In this document: positions 12,126-12,173 of the stretch, piece by piece
Layout of the letters: every line of letters begins with the position of its first letter
Numbering within the stretch: the stretch's first letter is position 1
Origin: an uncultured Anaerolineales bacterium
GTDB taxonomy: Bacteria; Chloroflexota; Anaerolineae; Anaerolineales; Villigracilaceae
Length of the DNA stretch: 12,173 nucleotides
Assembly (NCBI GenBank): GCA_937928015.1
Contig: CALFXA010000039.1
Location: 1-12,173 of the forward strand
Direction of reading: 5' to 3'
Program-made: the position numbers and the translations under genes
The notes under the pieces: model-generated
Told to the model about the DNA's origin: nothing
Database searches by the model: none
The model's input: only the letters and a program-made list of their open reading frames with translations

Positions 12126-12173
12126 AGATCGGAAGAGCACACGTCTGAACTCCAGTCACGAGTGGATATCTCG
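12126..12173 (+). other. Illumina TruSeq adapter with index, assembly artefact
   Basis: From 12127 the sequence is the TruSeq read-1 adapter (GATCGGAAGAGCACACGTCT, then GAACTCCAGTCAC to 12159), followed by the 8-base index GAGTGGAT (12160-12167, TruSeq index 23 as I recall) and ATCTCG, the start of the flanking adapter arm. The A at 12126 is the A-tail position or genomic. Translations ending QIGRAHV or starting MCSSDL come from it. Confidence 0.98.

Noticed and set aside
11763..12140. N-terminal extension of the MDR protein to an ATG at 12140
   Set aside because: The start codon lies in adapter sequence and the extra residues are out of frame with the acyltransferase-like product, which fits this stretch better.

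Overview
The window looks like a short-read metagenome contig from a GC-rich, probably monoderm bacterium, most likely a Chloroflexota/Anaerolineae relative. This lineage call is an inference. It rests on SLH (S-layer) anchoring of an exported protein, cysteine-containing SLH repeats of a kind I associate with Anaerolineae, and a PTPS-like/MDR/GT4/methyltransferase operon. I see no rRNA, tRNA, CRISPR array or transposase. The right end is not genomic: from 12126 or 12127 it is Illumina TruSeq adapter with an index, so the contig really stops near 12125.

Left block (1-3260, all on the minus strand): a truncated bactofilin, then fabI (enoyl-ACP reductase) with its own terminator, an Mpg/AAG-type 3-methyladenine DNA glycosylase, an unrecognised AT-rich four-helix membrane protein, and a GalE-like NAD-dependent epimerase. 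The AT-rich gene looks like an insertion between older GC-rich genes. Dispersed-repeat-like sequences lie on both sides of the glycosylase/membrane-protein pair.

Middle block (3261-5644, plus strand): a divergent promoter region drives an exported seven-heme c-type cytochrome that ends in three SLH domains. It is followed by a long hairpin and a cold-shock protein gene. That gene has a leader of about 130 nt able to sequester its own ribosome binding site. A perfect 32-bp palindrome ends both it and the convergent gene.

Right block (5645-12125, minus strand): a permuted-papain (C92/YiiX-like) protein, an RhlE-type DEAD-box helicase with its own leader, and then a tight six-gene operon. In transcription order the operon is PlsC-like acyltransferase (5' end lost), zinc-motif-less MDR dehydrogenase, ComB-family phosphatase, PTPS/QueD-like protein, GT4 glycosyltransferase and class I methyltransferase. 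Overlapping or near-overlapping ends (GTGA, TAG-TC-ATG, TGATG) show coupling. The combination suggests a pathway making a modified, possibly glycosylated and methylated, pterin-like or other small molecule. The product cannot be read from sequence.

Several minus-strand genes have a TATAAT-like -10 box only 9-15 nt before the start codon and no Shine-Dalgarno, which points to leaderless or nearly leaderless mRNAs. Others (fabI, the cytochrome, csp, the PTPS-like gene) have clear Shine-Dalgarno sites.
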